Below, piece after piece: positions 1 through 8,100 of a stretch of 18,798 nucleotides of DNA. The stretch's first letter is position 1, and each line of letters starts with the position of its first letter. The position numbers were made by a program, and so were the translations under genes. This DNA is from Caldifarciminota bacterium 4484_100 (lineage in GTDB: Bacteria; Hydrothermota; Tepidihabitantia; SM23-42). The notes beneath the pieces were generated by a model that was not told the origin of the DNA, did no database searches, and worked only from the letters and a program-made list of their open reading frames with translations. Where the stretch lies: the NCBI GenBank assembly GCA_002049785.1, contig MUKB01000002.1, forward strand, positions 1 through 18,798. The letters run 5' to 3'.

Positions 1-204
1 GTCGTCTATCTACCTTCTGAAATATCCGTAGAAAATTCCTATGCTCTGGCAAAGGCCGCCTATACTTCAGAAGATGGTATGGTGAAGATTGAAAAGAGGT
101 TCGTCTTCAAAAAGGCCGATTTTCAGCCAGATGAATTTCGAGCATTGCAGGAGATATATAACAAATACCGTTCAATAGAGCAGCAGTTAATCATCTTCGA
201 ATAG
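1..204 (+). CDS. C-terminal fragment of a probable DUF3857/transglutaminase-type protein
   Basis: The frame is open from the first base and ends at TAG 202-204, giving the last 67 residues of a protein whose start lies outside the window. The fragment reads VVYLPSEISVENSYALAKAA and then a basic strand (EKRFVFKKADF), followed by a helix ending in YNKYRSIEQQLIIFE. A 'lP..i.nsya' strand, an 'i.r.fv.kk..f' strand and a final 'y..i..q.ii' helix resemble the C-terminal part of DUF3857-DUF3858 transglutaminase-like proteins, which are periplasmic or exported in many FCB-group bacteria. That family call rests on pattern memory of a short fragment and could be wrong. The next gene starts three bases after the stop, so the two are probably cotranscribed. 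Confidence 0.5.
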   Translation, partial: VVYLPSEISVENSYALAKAAYTSEDGMVKIEKRFVFKKADFQPDEFRALQEIYNKYRSIEQQLIIFE

Positions 205-207
205 ACC

Positions 208-483
208 GTGGATCTACAGATTGAGGTTGTTGAAATCAGGGGTGAATGTCCGGTTTTTAAAAAGGGTGATAGTTTCAAAATCCTTGATGGCTATAGATTG
301 AAATCCGATATCGAGCTCTGTTTACATTCACTGAGTGCAATAATGCCCTATTATGTTGCCCTGAGTCGGGGGATTTCTCCAGCTGAACTCGGACTGGGTA
401 AGGATGCGTGTTTTGTTCAGTGCCTTGATCCCTGTGAATATACCAAAGGTGGAACGGTAATCTTTAAGATTACCAATTTATAG
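208..483 (+). CDS. TIGR04076-like small protein of unknown function
   Basis: This 91-residue protein begins at a GTG three bases after the preceding stop, with no strong ribosome site, which suggests translational coupling. The pattern V.E.RG.CP.FKKGD.F near the N-terminus, a central LCLHSLSAIMPYYVALSRG segment, and a C-terminal cysteine pair (C-LDP-C) leading into GGTVIFKI fit the TIGR04076 family. Those are roughly 90-residue proteins found in anaerobic bacteria and archaea. Their biochemical role is unknown to me. Four cysteines (in CP, LCL, CFVQC and DPC contexts) could bind metal or be redox-active, but that is inference. There is no signal peptide or membrane segment, so it is probably cytoplasmic. 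Confidence 0.7.
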   Translation: MDLQIEVVEIRGECPVFKKGDSFKILDGYRLKSDIELCLHSLSAIMPYYVALSRGISPAELGLGKDACFVQCLDPCEYTKGGTVIFKITNL

Positions 484-511
484 TATAAACAGAGACAGAC
501 CAATAAATTCC

Positions 512-539
512 TTGACGATTAGGATATCTTCAGTATAAT
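512..539 (+). promoter_or_regulatory. Promoter for the putP-like gene
   Basis: The -35 box TTGACG (512-517) and the perfect -10 box TATAAT (534-539) are separated by 16 bp. The ATG of the symporter at 551 lies only 11 bases past the -10. The transcript should therefore begin about 4-6 bases before the start codon, leaving no room for a Shine-Dalgarno sequence. Confidence 0.75.
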
Positions 540-550
540 AGTGCGGTTTT

Positions 551-2008
551 ATGGGCATAGTGCTTTATGTCTTTATCGCCTATCTGGTCGGAATGGTGGT
601 TGCAGGAATTGTAACTGCGCGTCTGGCATCAAAATCCTTGGACGATTTCATCCTCGGAGGAAAAAAACTCTGGACCCCGGTCCTTGCCCTTTCTGAGAAA
701 GGAACTGATATGTCTGCCTGGTTGCTGATTGGGCTTCCGGGTCAGGCGTTTAAGATCGGCATCGGTGCCATCTGGGCCGGGATTGGTGTCTGGGTGGGTA
801 GCCTTTTCAACTGGGTTATGATTGCCACACCCCTTCGTCGATTGAGCGGCCGATTCAACGCCCTTACCCTTCCTGACTATTTCGAATCAAGGTTTGATGA
901 CCAGAGCCATCTTTTAAGAATTACTTCGTCGGTTTTAATCGTCTTTTTCTTTACCCTATATGTCTCTGCCCAGGTCGTGGGTGCGGGTAAAATCCTTTCA
1001 TCGACATTTGGCATTCACCCCATTGTTGGAATGGCAATCGGTTTGAGTATCATACTGTTCTATACTATGGCAGGCGGTTTCATCGCGGAATCCTGGACCG
1101 ATTTCATCCAGGGTTTGATTATGGTTATTGCCCTTATTGTGATATGTATTGTCGGTTTTATATCGCTTGGTGGGTTTGGTGGTGTTGCTGAGCGTGTTGG
1201 TGCGATTGACCCCAAGGCGGTTATGCTTTCCGCAGGTAAGACCGGAACCGCATTATATTTAGGCTTGATCCTTGGTGGCCTGGCGATTGGCTTAGGTTAT
1301 CCTGGGCAACCCCATATTGTGATGCGTTATATGGCCCTTAAGGATGAAACCGAGGTGCGTAAGGCTGCCTTTATTGCAATGACCTGGACCACATTTGCAG
1401 TCTTTGCTGCAATATTTCTTGGATTCTTCGCCATACCACATCTTCGGGGTGTAATAACCGACCCTGAACATGTAACCCTGGCATTCGCAAGTCGGATATT
1501 ACCGCAGTGGTTTGTCGGTTTTGTCCTGGCTGCTGCCACCGCAGCGATGATGTCCACGGTGGATTCACAACTACTCGTCGCTACTTCTGCAATAACCGAG
1601 GATATTTATCGTAAGATAATCAATCCACAGGCCAGCCAGAAGAGTCTTGTAAGACTGGCAAGGGGCTTTACCATCGTGATTGCAATCATCGCCTTTGTTC
1701 TTGGAATTGGTGCAGAAAAACTTGTATACTGGCTTGTGCTGTATGCCTGGGGAGGACTTGCCGCATCGTTTGGTCCACCGCTCATTTTATCACTTCTATG
1801 GAAGCGGACAACTAAGCTGGGTGTATTTGCTGGTATGATCGTTGGCGCAGTAACGATTGTTGTCTGGTATAATGTCCCGGTTCTGAAGTCACTCCTTTAC
1901 GAACTCATTCCCGGTTTCATATTCTCATTCCTTGCCACATATTTGGTTAGCCAATTTACAAGAAGACCGAAGTTGGATAATAGGATATTTGAACATTCCA
2001 ATATCTGA
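551..2008 (+). CDS. putP: Sodium/solute symporter, PutP-type (sodium/proline symporter)
   Basis: This 485-residue integral membrane protein is close to the usual PutP length (about 500) and has the roughly 13 hydrophobic segments of the SSS (solute:sodium symporter, LeuT-fold) family. Near the N-terminus it has GTDMSAWLLIGLPGQAF (residues 51-67), matching the ASDMSGWLLMGLPG region of PutP. D53 and S55 fall at the positions of the E. coli Na+/proline-binding D55 and S57. In the later helix MMSTVDSQLLVATSAITEDIY, S335 and T336 match the Na2-site S340/T341. It would import proline, or a related small substrate, using the Na+ gradient. PutP is the best match, but exact substrates in this family cannot be read from sequence. 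It has its own promoter and no visible Shine-Dalgarno; the leader before ATG 551 (gtgcggtttt) holds none. No putA-like gene is nearby. Confidence 0.88.
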   Translation: MGIVLYVFIAYLVGMVVAGIVTARLASKSLDDFILGGKKLWTPVLALSEKGTDMSAWLLIGLPGQAFKIGIGAIWAGIGVWVGSLFNWVMIATPLRRLSGRFNALTLPDYFESRFDDQSHLLRITSSVLIVFFFTLYVSAQVVGAGKILSSTFGIHPIVGMAIGLSIILFYTMAGGFIAESWTDFIQGLIMVIALIVICIVGFISLGGFGGVAERVGAIDPKAVMLSAGKTGTALYLGLILGGLAIGLGYPGQPHIVMRYMALKDETEVRKAAFIAMTWTTFAVFAAIFLGFFAIPHLRGVITDPEHVTLAFASRILPQWFVGFVLAAATAAMMSTVDSQLLVATSAITEDIYRKIINPQASQKSLVRLARGFTIVIAIIAFVLGIGAEKLVYWLVLYAWGGLAASFGPPLILSLLWKRTTKLGVFAGMIVGAVTIVVWYNVPVLKSLLYELIPGFIFSFLATYLVSQFTRRPKLDNRIFEHSNI

Positions 2009-2044
2009 TAAGGTTTCCATAAAATTAGGGGTGGAGAAAGTTTG

Positions 2045-2072
2045 TTGACATTGTAAAGATTTTCATTAGAAT
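2045..2072 (+). promoter_or_regulatory. Promoter giving a predicted leaderless mRNA
   Basis: The perfect -35 TTGACA (2045-2050), a 16-bp spacer and TAGAAT (2067-2072) are followed after six bases by the ATG at 2079. The usual start point, about 7 bases after the -10, coincides with the A of that ATG. Transcription would thus begin on the start codon itself. Confidence 0.75.
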
Positions 2073-2078
2073 AAATTT

Positions 2079-3020
2079 ATGGGTGTTCTGGGACTTGTTT
2101 TGCTGATATCTTTACAGAAAGACAACAATATTAGAAGTGTCTGGGCACCACAATCCCGTGGCATCATCGAGTGGTGGTATGAGAGTGGATATCTAAAAAA
2201 GAATGACTCTCTATTTTTCTTTCAGTGGACCCTTTTCCATCGCAGGGGTAAACCTGAAAGCTATACTTTGCACCTTGTCCTCCACGATTTTTCATCGGAT
2301 AAACACTATTTTTTCTATGATACAAAGCTGGCAGGTAAATCAGAATGCGGTGAAAAAGGAGACACCATATTCTTTAATAGGGATAACTGGATTCTATTCA
2401 GGGGCGAGACGCTTACGGTCATGGCCCATACCGGTGAGTTTAGCTACAATATCGTTTCTGTATTATCCAAGAAACCGGTTTTTTATGGCAGGGATGGACT
2501 TGTTTCATTCGGCAACGACAAAGAGAATGGCAAGGAGTTCTATTATCTATCGTTTACAAGGATGCGTTCTTTCGGTTGTCTACTTTTTTCTAATTCTTCT
2601 GATACCCTGTTCGAAGAGGGAGAGGCGTGGTTTGATCGGCAGTGGGGTATTGAAAAGATAAGACCCTGGGATTGGTTTAGCCTTAGGCTATTTGATAATA
2701 CAGAGATAATGCTCTATCTCTTTAGATATAGTGAAGACAAAATCGCCTGTTTTATTGACCAAGATGGCAGGGTAAGTAATATTGATACCGTCACATACAG
2801 TGTGGAAGAATATATTACAGGTTGTGGAAATAAAAGGTTTGGTGTTAAATGGAGTATCGAGGTTATGGATAATCAATACGAGATTGTTCCTCTTTCATAT
2901 TATCAGTTTAACTGTTTTAGTGGTTCAAGCTACTGGGAGGGTTTATGTAAGATTATAAAAGAGGGAATAACGGTTGGCTATGCGGTTATTGAAACCCTGG
3001 CCGAGGAGGTAGAACCATAA
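2079..3020 (+). CDS. CrtC/AttH-like lipocalin-fold protein
   Basis: This 313-residue protein carries the hallmarks of the hydroxyneurosporene-synthase (CrtC)/AttH lipocalin-like family. These are EWWYESGYL (E31, W32-W33-Y34), FFFQWTLFH, YYLSFTRMRSFG, GEAWFDRQWG (W184 to G190) and WDWFSLRLFDNTEIMLYLFR (from W197). CrtC proteins hydrate carotenoid end groups; AttH-like relatives have other or unknown lipid-like ligands. Where many members have 'W.DHE', this one has W-F-D-R-Q-W, so hydratase activity should not be assumed. A short hydrophobic N-terminus (GVLGLVLLISL) may be a weak signal peptide or anchor. No Shine-Dalgarno precedes the ATG, and the promoter geometry makes the mRNA leaderless. 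It ends where the UbiA-TPR gene's probable start overlaps its stop, so the two form an operon and may act on the same isoprenoid or lipid substrate. Confidence 0.7.
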   Translation: MGVLGLVLLISLQKDNNIRSVWAPQSRGIIEWWYESGYLKKNDSLFFFQWTLFHRRGKPESYTLHLVLHDFSSDKHYFFYDTKLAGKSECGEKGDTIFFNRDNWILFRGETLTVMAHTGEFSYNIVSVLSKKPVFYGRDGLVSFGNDKENGKEFYYLSFTRMRSFGCLLFSNSSDTLFEEGEAWFDRQWGIEKIRPWDWFSLRLFDNTEIMLYLFRYSEDKIACFIDQDGRVSNIDTVTYSVEEYITGCGNKRFGVKWSIEVMDNQYEIVPLSYYQFNCFSGSSYWEGLCKIIKEGITVGYAVIETLAEEVEP

Positions 3021-3118
3021 AAAAGATTGATCTCTGGTTAGAAAAGATAGAATCAAGAGAAAATTCACTGCTCTATTCTTTTGGCATACTTCTTGCTTGG
3101 ATTTTTTTAAGGTCATTT
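3017..3118 (+). other. Probable N-terminal extension of the UbiA-TPR gene from a non-canonical ATA start
   Basis: The frame of the downstream gene stays open upstream from TTG 3119 back to a TGA at 2990. It encodes a charged stretch, then a hydrophobic helix ending in LRSFLEGILEIY, which looks like a genuine membrane-protein N-terminus. A strong Shine-Dalgarno, GAGGAGGT (3003-3010), sits six bases before ATA 3017. That ATA overlaps the previous stop in the manner of an ATGA junction. No ATG or GTG occurs in this frame between 2990 and 3119; only ATA, ATT (3026) and CTG (3068) are available. The Shine-Dalgarno also encodes residues of the upstream protein, so chance is possible. Confidence 0.5.
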
Positions 3119-5083
3119 TTGGAGGGTATCCTTGAGATTTATAAGGCAATAGCATTTGGTCCGTTTTTTTATCAGAGGCTTATATTTTATTTTTTTCATC
3201 TTCCTCTATTTTATATCACAATTTTTTTGACAATTGTGATTTTCACCTCCTTGGTATGTAAGACCAAAATTAAACAAACCACAAAAATATTTTCGACATT
3301 TTTTTGTATTATTCTTCTCGTCCCAATAATCGATGTTATTACATCACAGGGGGTCGGTTATCATCTCCATTACCCTGATAACATCTTCAATATATTCATT
3401 AACGCCTTTTCTCCGAAGGATGTGCCAGACTCAACCTGGGGGCAGAGGGTCGTGTTTCTTCTTTCCGGTATCGGTGTTGCTGGTTACGGTTACATCAAGA
3501 CAAAGTCTCTGCATAAATCAATTCTACTTTTTGTTTTAACCTACATAACTATAGTTCTCCTGGGTGGTTTTCCAAGCCTGCTTGTGAATGTTATAACTGG
3601 TGCCCCAGTCGGTACTTATCTGCGCCAGGGTGGGTTTCTCCTTACCGATACCCAGAAATACACAATGACCTTTCTTCTTCTCCTGTTGCCTATATCAATT
3701 TTTTATTCACTCAGGCACGATTTTAGGAATACCGTTATTTTTCTAAGGTCCATTCGCTGGGAAAGGAATGTCTTCTACGGTGCTATGTGCGGGTTGGGAT
3801 TTTATATTGGTTATTTTCTATTCGGGAGTGAATATCCTAATGCCTTTAGAAACTTCTTTGACTACTTTGCCATCTTAGGTCTTTTTCTTATTGGTTTCCT
3901 GTCGTTTCAGGGAGAGGCAATAATCAATGATTTTTATGATAAGGAGGGAGATACTATAACTCGAAAAAGAAATCCCTTGATTGGGAAAGAGGCAATTGCA
4001 CCTCGATTCTATCTTACCTGGGGGTTACTATTGATTTTTTTTTCACTTCTGTTCGGACTCTGTCTTAATTTCTCAGCATTTATTCTTGTTTCTTTAATCC
4101 ACATCTCTGCCTTTATCTATTCTTCACCCCGTATAAGGATTAAGAAGATTCCACTATTCTCGACATTCATAATCGCCTTTGCTTCGTTATTGTGTGTTGC
4201 AACGGGTCTAACAATATTTTGCGATGAGGGTGTATTCCTGGCATTTCCCCAAAGGCTTATTTATTCCTTGCTTCTCTCTGTCACCCTGGGTTTTATTGCC
4301 AAAGATATTCAGGACATTGAGGCTGACAGGTTGCAAGGGGTGTTTACAATCCCGGTTTTACTGGGCAAGAATGTTTCCGCGGTATTTGTTGGTTTTTCCT
4401 TTTTTGTCTTTCCAATCTTTTTCGGTTCAATTAAACTCTTTATTGTGGGAGCAGTTTTTTCTGTTATTGTTGTGTTATATATCGTTCTACAGAAAAGGCC
4501 GAAGGAATTGTTCTATTTTCTTCTGCTCTTTCTCTATGGTTTTCTGTTAATCCTCTACTTTGCAGAACATCCTGAGAAATTGGATTCAGGTGTTGGACAG
4601 AGAGGTGTTAGTGCCACAAGGATTTACCGACAGGCGAAGAAGCATTATGAGCAGGGAGAGCTTGATGAGGCGGAAAAGTTATTCCGTCAGGTGATTGCGA
4701 TGGTTCCTTTTTATGAAGGTGGATATTACCATACGATTAGGATTTTGATAGAGAAGGGCGATTATGAAGGTGCAAGAGAAATAATCGATAAAACAAAGAT
4801 GTTAGGCCTGACGCGTAAAAGATTTTTATATATGGAAGGCCTCAATAATCTATTCACCGGTAGAGAAGCAGAGGCGTTTAACCTCATCAAAAAAGCAATT
4901 TCAATGGGACAGAAAGATGATTGTATCTGGTATTACTGGGGTAGGCTATTATTAAAAAAGGGGCTTATCGCCGATGCCCTTTTTTATCTCAGGGCCTATT
5001 GTGTCCAATGTCCTTTTGACAAAGATGGCTTGTATTGGTTGAATCGAGCAAAAAAGGCTAATTCTAACCTTGACAACTTCTAA
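3119..5083 (+). CDS. UbiA-type prenyltransferase fused to C-terminal TPR repeats
   Basis: From the first canonical start (TTG 3119, weak AAGG six bases upstream) this is a 654-residue polytopic membrane protein. The true N-terminus is probably up to 34 residues longer. Residues 1-230 hold several membrane helices of unknown function. The middle is a UbiA-superfamily domain with both Asp-rich motifs: INDFYDKEGD (N270, D271 onward) and AKDIQDIEADR (D396 onward). These bind Mg2+ and prenyl diphosphate, so the enzyme should move a prenyl group onto an acceptor at the membrane. After the last helix, residues from about 500 form soluble TPR-like helical pairs (ARIYRQAKKHYEQGELDEAEKLF, then two to three more), normally protein-binding. 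UbiA fused to TPRs is unusual. The preceding CrtC-like gene suggests a shared isoprenoid or lipid substrate; the acceptor cannot be inferred. Confidence 0.75.
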   Translation: MEGILEIYKAIAFGPFFYQRLIFYFFHLPLFYITIFLTIVIFTSLVCKTKIKQTTKIFSTFFCIILLVPIIDVITSQGVGYHLHYPDNIFNIFINAFSPKDVPDSTWGQRVVFLLSGIGVAGYGYIKTKSLHKSILLFVLTYITIVLLGGFPSLLVNVITGAPVGTYLRQGGFLLTDTQKYTMTFLLLLLPISIFYSLRHDFRNTVIFLRSIRWERNVFYGAMCGLGFYIGYFLFGSEYPNAFRNFFDYFAILGLFLIGFLSFQGEAIINDFYDKEGDTITRKRNPLIGKEAIAPRFYLTWGLLLIFFSLLFGLCLNFSAFILVSLIHISAFIYSSPRIRIKKIPLFSTFIIAFASLLCVATGLTIFCDEGVFLAFPQRLIYSLLLSVTLGFIAKDIQDIEADRLQGVFTIPVLLGKNVSAVFVGFSFFVFPIFFGSIKLFIVGAVFSVIVVLYIVLQKRPKELFYFLLLFLYGFLLILYFAEHPEKLDSGVGQRGVSATRIYRQAKKHYEQGELDEAEKLFRQVIAMVPFYEGGYYHTIRILIEKGDYEGAREIIDKTKMLGLTRKRFLYMEGLNNLFTGREAEAFNLIKKAISMGQKDDCIWYYWGRLLLKKGLIADALFYLRAYCVQCPFDKDGLYWLNRAKKANSNLDNF

Positions 5084-5097
5084 TAATTTATTATAAT
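5070..5097 (+). promoter_or_regulatory. Promoter for the secreted subtilase
   Basis: TTGACA (5070-5075), a 16-bp spacer and TATAAT (5092-5097) give a near-perfect promoter. It overlaps the last codons and stop of the UbiA-TPR gene. The start point would be near 5104, leaving an untranslated leader of about 85 bases before the subtilase ATG at 5190. Confidence 0.75.
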
Positions 5098-5116
5098 AAA
5101 CGAAATATTTAAGTCT

Positions 5117-5186
5117 AAGAAAGGAGGTGAGAACAAAAAGAGGAATCCTAAAAATGGAGGTTCGTCCAACATAAAAGAAAGGAGGT
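5117..5186 (+). promoter_or_regulatory. Leader with three ribosome-site-like motifs and a 6-codon ORF
   Basis: AAGAAAGGAGGTGA (5117-5130) is a full complement to a typical 16S rRNA 3' end but has no start codon at a usable distance. AGAGGA (5139-5144) lies nine bases before ATG 5154, which opens MEVRPT and stops at TAA 5172-5174; that tiny ORF itself contains GGAGG (5156-5160). A third site, AAAGGAGGT (5178-5186), sits directly before the subtilase ATG at 5190. The arrangement could buffer or couple translation of an abundant secreted protein; whether the mini-ORF is translated is unknown. Confidence 0.4.
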
Positions 5187-5189
5187 AAT

Positions 5190-8100
5190 ATGTCATTAAG
5201 CCTGTGTCTCATATTGTTGGTGGGTCTTCATCCACAGGAAAGGAGTCCGTTAATTAATCCGCCGATTGCAAGAAATTTTACACCTCAATATCAGGTAGAA
5301 TACGATTACATCTCAATCAACGGCTATCACTTTAATCCAAAACAGGGCACTCCAGCTATTCCTGAGGAACTCAGGGGTGAGACCGGATATTATTTAATTC
5401 AGCTAAAGGGCCCGGTCTTTAATGATATGAAGGCGTTGATTGAATCATACGGGGTCAGATTGGACGAATATATTCCTTATAATACCTTTATTGCCCGTTT
5501 GAATCCTACACAAAAATCGATTATTGAAGGTCTGTCATTCGTGAATTGGGTTGGAAACTATGAACCTGCTTATAAGATAAGTCCACTATTTGAAGAGATA
5601 AGAGATGAGAATAAGATGATTCTTCTGTTATTCAATGATGCAGATGTGGACGGTGTTGTTAATGAACTAAAGAGGATGGGTTGTGAAGTGCTCGATGTTG
5701 AATTAACTGAGAATAACAAGGTGGTCGAGATCTGGGCTGAGCGGTCAAAGATCCCAGAACTTAGTCACATACCTGGAATAATGTGGATCGAACCTTGGAT
5801 GGAGACGGTTCTATTCAATTCCAATGCCCAGTGGGTGACCCAGACCTGGAAACAGAACAGCCGTCGGATCTGGAATAAAGGTATCGATGGAGAGGGGCAG
5901 GTTGTAACCACCAGTGATACCGGAATCCTCACATCTCATAATATGGTAAGGGACCCATCATATCCGATCAATAATGTGGGTGATTATCCAAATCACCGTA
6001 AGATTATTGCATATAAGATTCCTTCAGGTTCCTCAGCAACTTTCGGCGATAATGCAAATGGTTCCTGGCATGGAACCCATACCTGTGGCACGATCTGTGG
6101 TGATGATTCCTATGTCGGAGGAACCGAACCAGACGACGGTATGCCGTTTAAGGCAAAGATGTATTTTGAAGATATCGGTGATGACTGGGGTGGCCTTTCA
6201 TTGCCCAGTAACTATGATAATCTCTGGCTCCCGCCATATAATGGGAATGCTGGTGGTGCAGCAAGGTCAAGTTCAAACTCCTGGGGTCAGACATCAGGTA
6301 ATTCATATACGAGCACTGCAAGGATGGTTGATATCTTTATGTGGAACCATAAGGATTTCTTGATTTCCTTCTCAGCAGGTAATGATGGACCGGGTTCAGG
6401 AACGGTCCATCCGCCGGCTACAGCAAAGGATTGTATTACTGCTGGAGCCTGTGGGAATGGTTCTGGTGCCAATATGATGGCAAGTTTCTCCAGTCGGGGT
6501 CCGACTGCCGACAATCGGATAAAACCGACTGTCACTGCCCCAGGTTCAAATCTTAGATCTTCAGTAGGACCGAATGATGATAGCTATACCCTGATGTCTG
6601 GTACGAGTATGGCTTCACCCTGTATCGGTGGTAATATGGCATTGGTCAGGGACTATTTTGCCAGTGGTTTTTACCCTACCGGAGTTGAGACCCCATCAAA
6701 TGCCTGGAGTTATATCAGTGCCGCGATGGTGAAGGCTATCCTTATTAACGGTGCAAAACCTGATATTCAGGGGAGCACAATTCCTGATAATAATACCGGT
6801 TGGGGTAGGATCTGCCTCGATAATGTCCTATACTTTGCCAACGATATCAGGCAACTTGCGGTCTGGGATGATACGGTTGGCGTTTCCACTGGTCAGACAA
6901 AGAATTTCCAGGTAACCGTGAATAATCAGTCAGAGCCATTGAAGATTACTTTGGTCTGGACCGACTATTATGCGGCTTCAGGTGCAAATCCTGCGATTGT
7001 TAATAATCTTAATCTCAGGGTAACCGGGCCAAATGCGACAGAGTATCGTGGAAACCAGTATTCTGGAGGTCAATCAATACCCAACCCCAGTTCATGGGAT
7101 ACGAGGAATGTTGAGGAGAATGTGCGGCGCGATGTCCCTGAAACCGGGATCTGGACAATTGAGGTGATTGGTCAGAATGTGCCTCAGGGTCCGCAGCCAT
7201 TTGCACTGGTGGTATCTGGTGGCTTGGGTAATCTATCTGATCCTGTTCTCCATATCAGCGGTGATCTGATTGAAGATCCTTCACCCGGTGGAAATGGTAA
7301 CGGCAGAATTGATCCAGGGGAGACCGTCTATCTAACCGATACCCTTGTAAACTCTTCTGCAGCCGGGGTTACAAGCTGTGTCGGAACATTGAGAGAGTCC
7401 AGTCCTTATATTACACTGCTGGATTCTGTGGGTAATTTTGGTGACATTCCGGTTGGTGCCAGTGGGCATAACGGCTCAAGCAGGTTCAGATTTTCAGTTT
7501 CGAGCACAACCCCGGATGGAACTTTAATTCCGTTTGTCTTACATCTTACTGGTAGTGGCGGTTATACCCAGGATATCGAATTTGAGCTGTTGGTTGGCCT
7601 TGGTGGTCTCCAGGTGATCTGGGGTCCAAAACAGCTCGAGATTGAACCCGGAGATACCCACTTCATCTATGGTCTTGGATACAACCCCAATAATGATCGA
7701 CTCTATGTCACCAACTTCTATGAGAAGCATATCTATATGTATACTTCAGATAGTAACGCCACCTACTTAGGTTATATTAATGCTCCTGATACAATGGGTA
7801 CGGATATAAAATACTGTTCTTATGATAACACCCTCTGGTTTGCTGGTAGTAATACTAAACGCGTATACAAAATCGACTTAAGTGGTAATGTCCTGAGACA
7901 GTTCAATAATCCTGCAAGCACATATCCTTGTGGCCTTGCCTGGCTTGAATCGTCGCGACTACTTTACCTTTCTGACCGAATGACTGATAACACAAGTTCT
8001 TATATTTACAGAACCGACACCTTAGGCAACTGGGATCTGCAGATTACGGTTCCTCTATACGCTGTGAATGCAACCCGATGTCTTGCCCTGGAACCGAACA

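Noticed and set aside
3027..3053. Internal promoter TTGATC-N15-TAGAAT before TTG 3119
   Set aside because: The spacer is unlike every other promoter here, and the region reads better as coding sequence of an extended UbiA-TPR protein.
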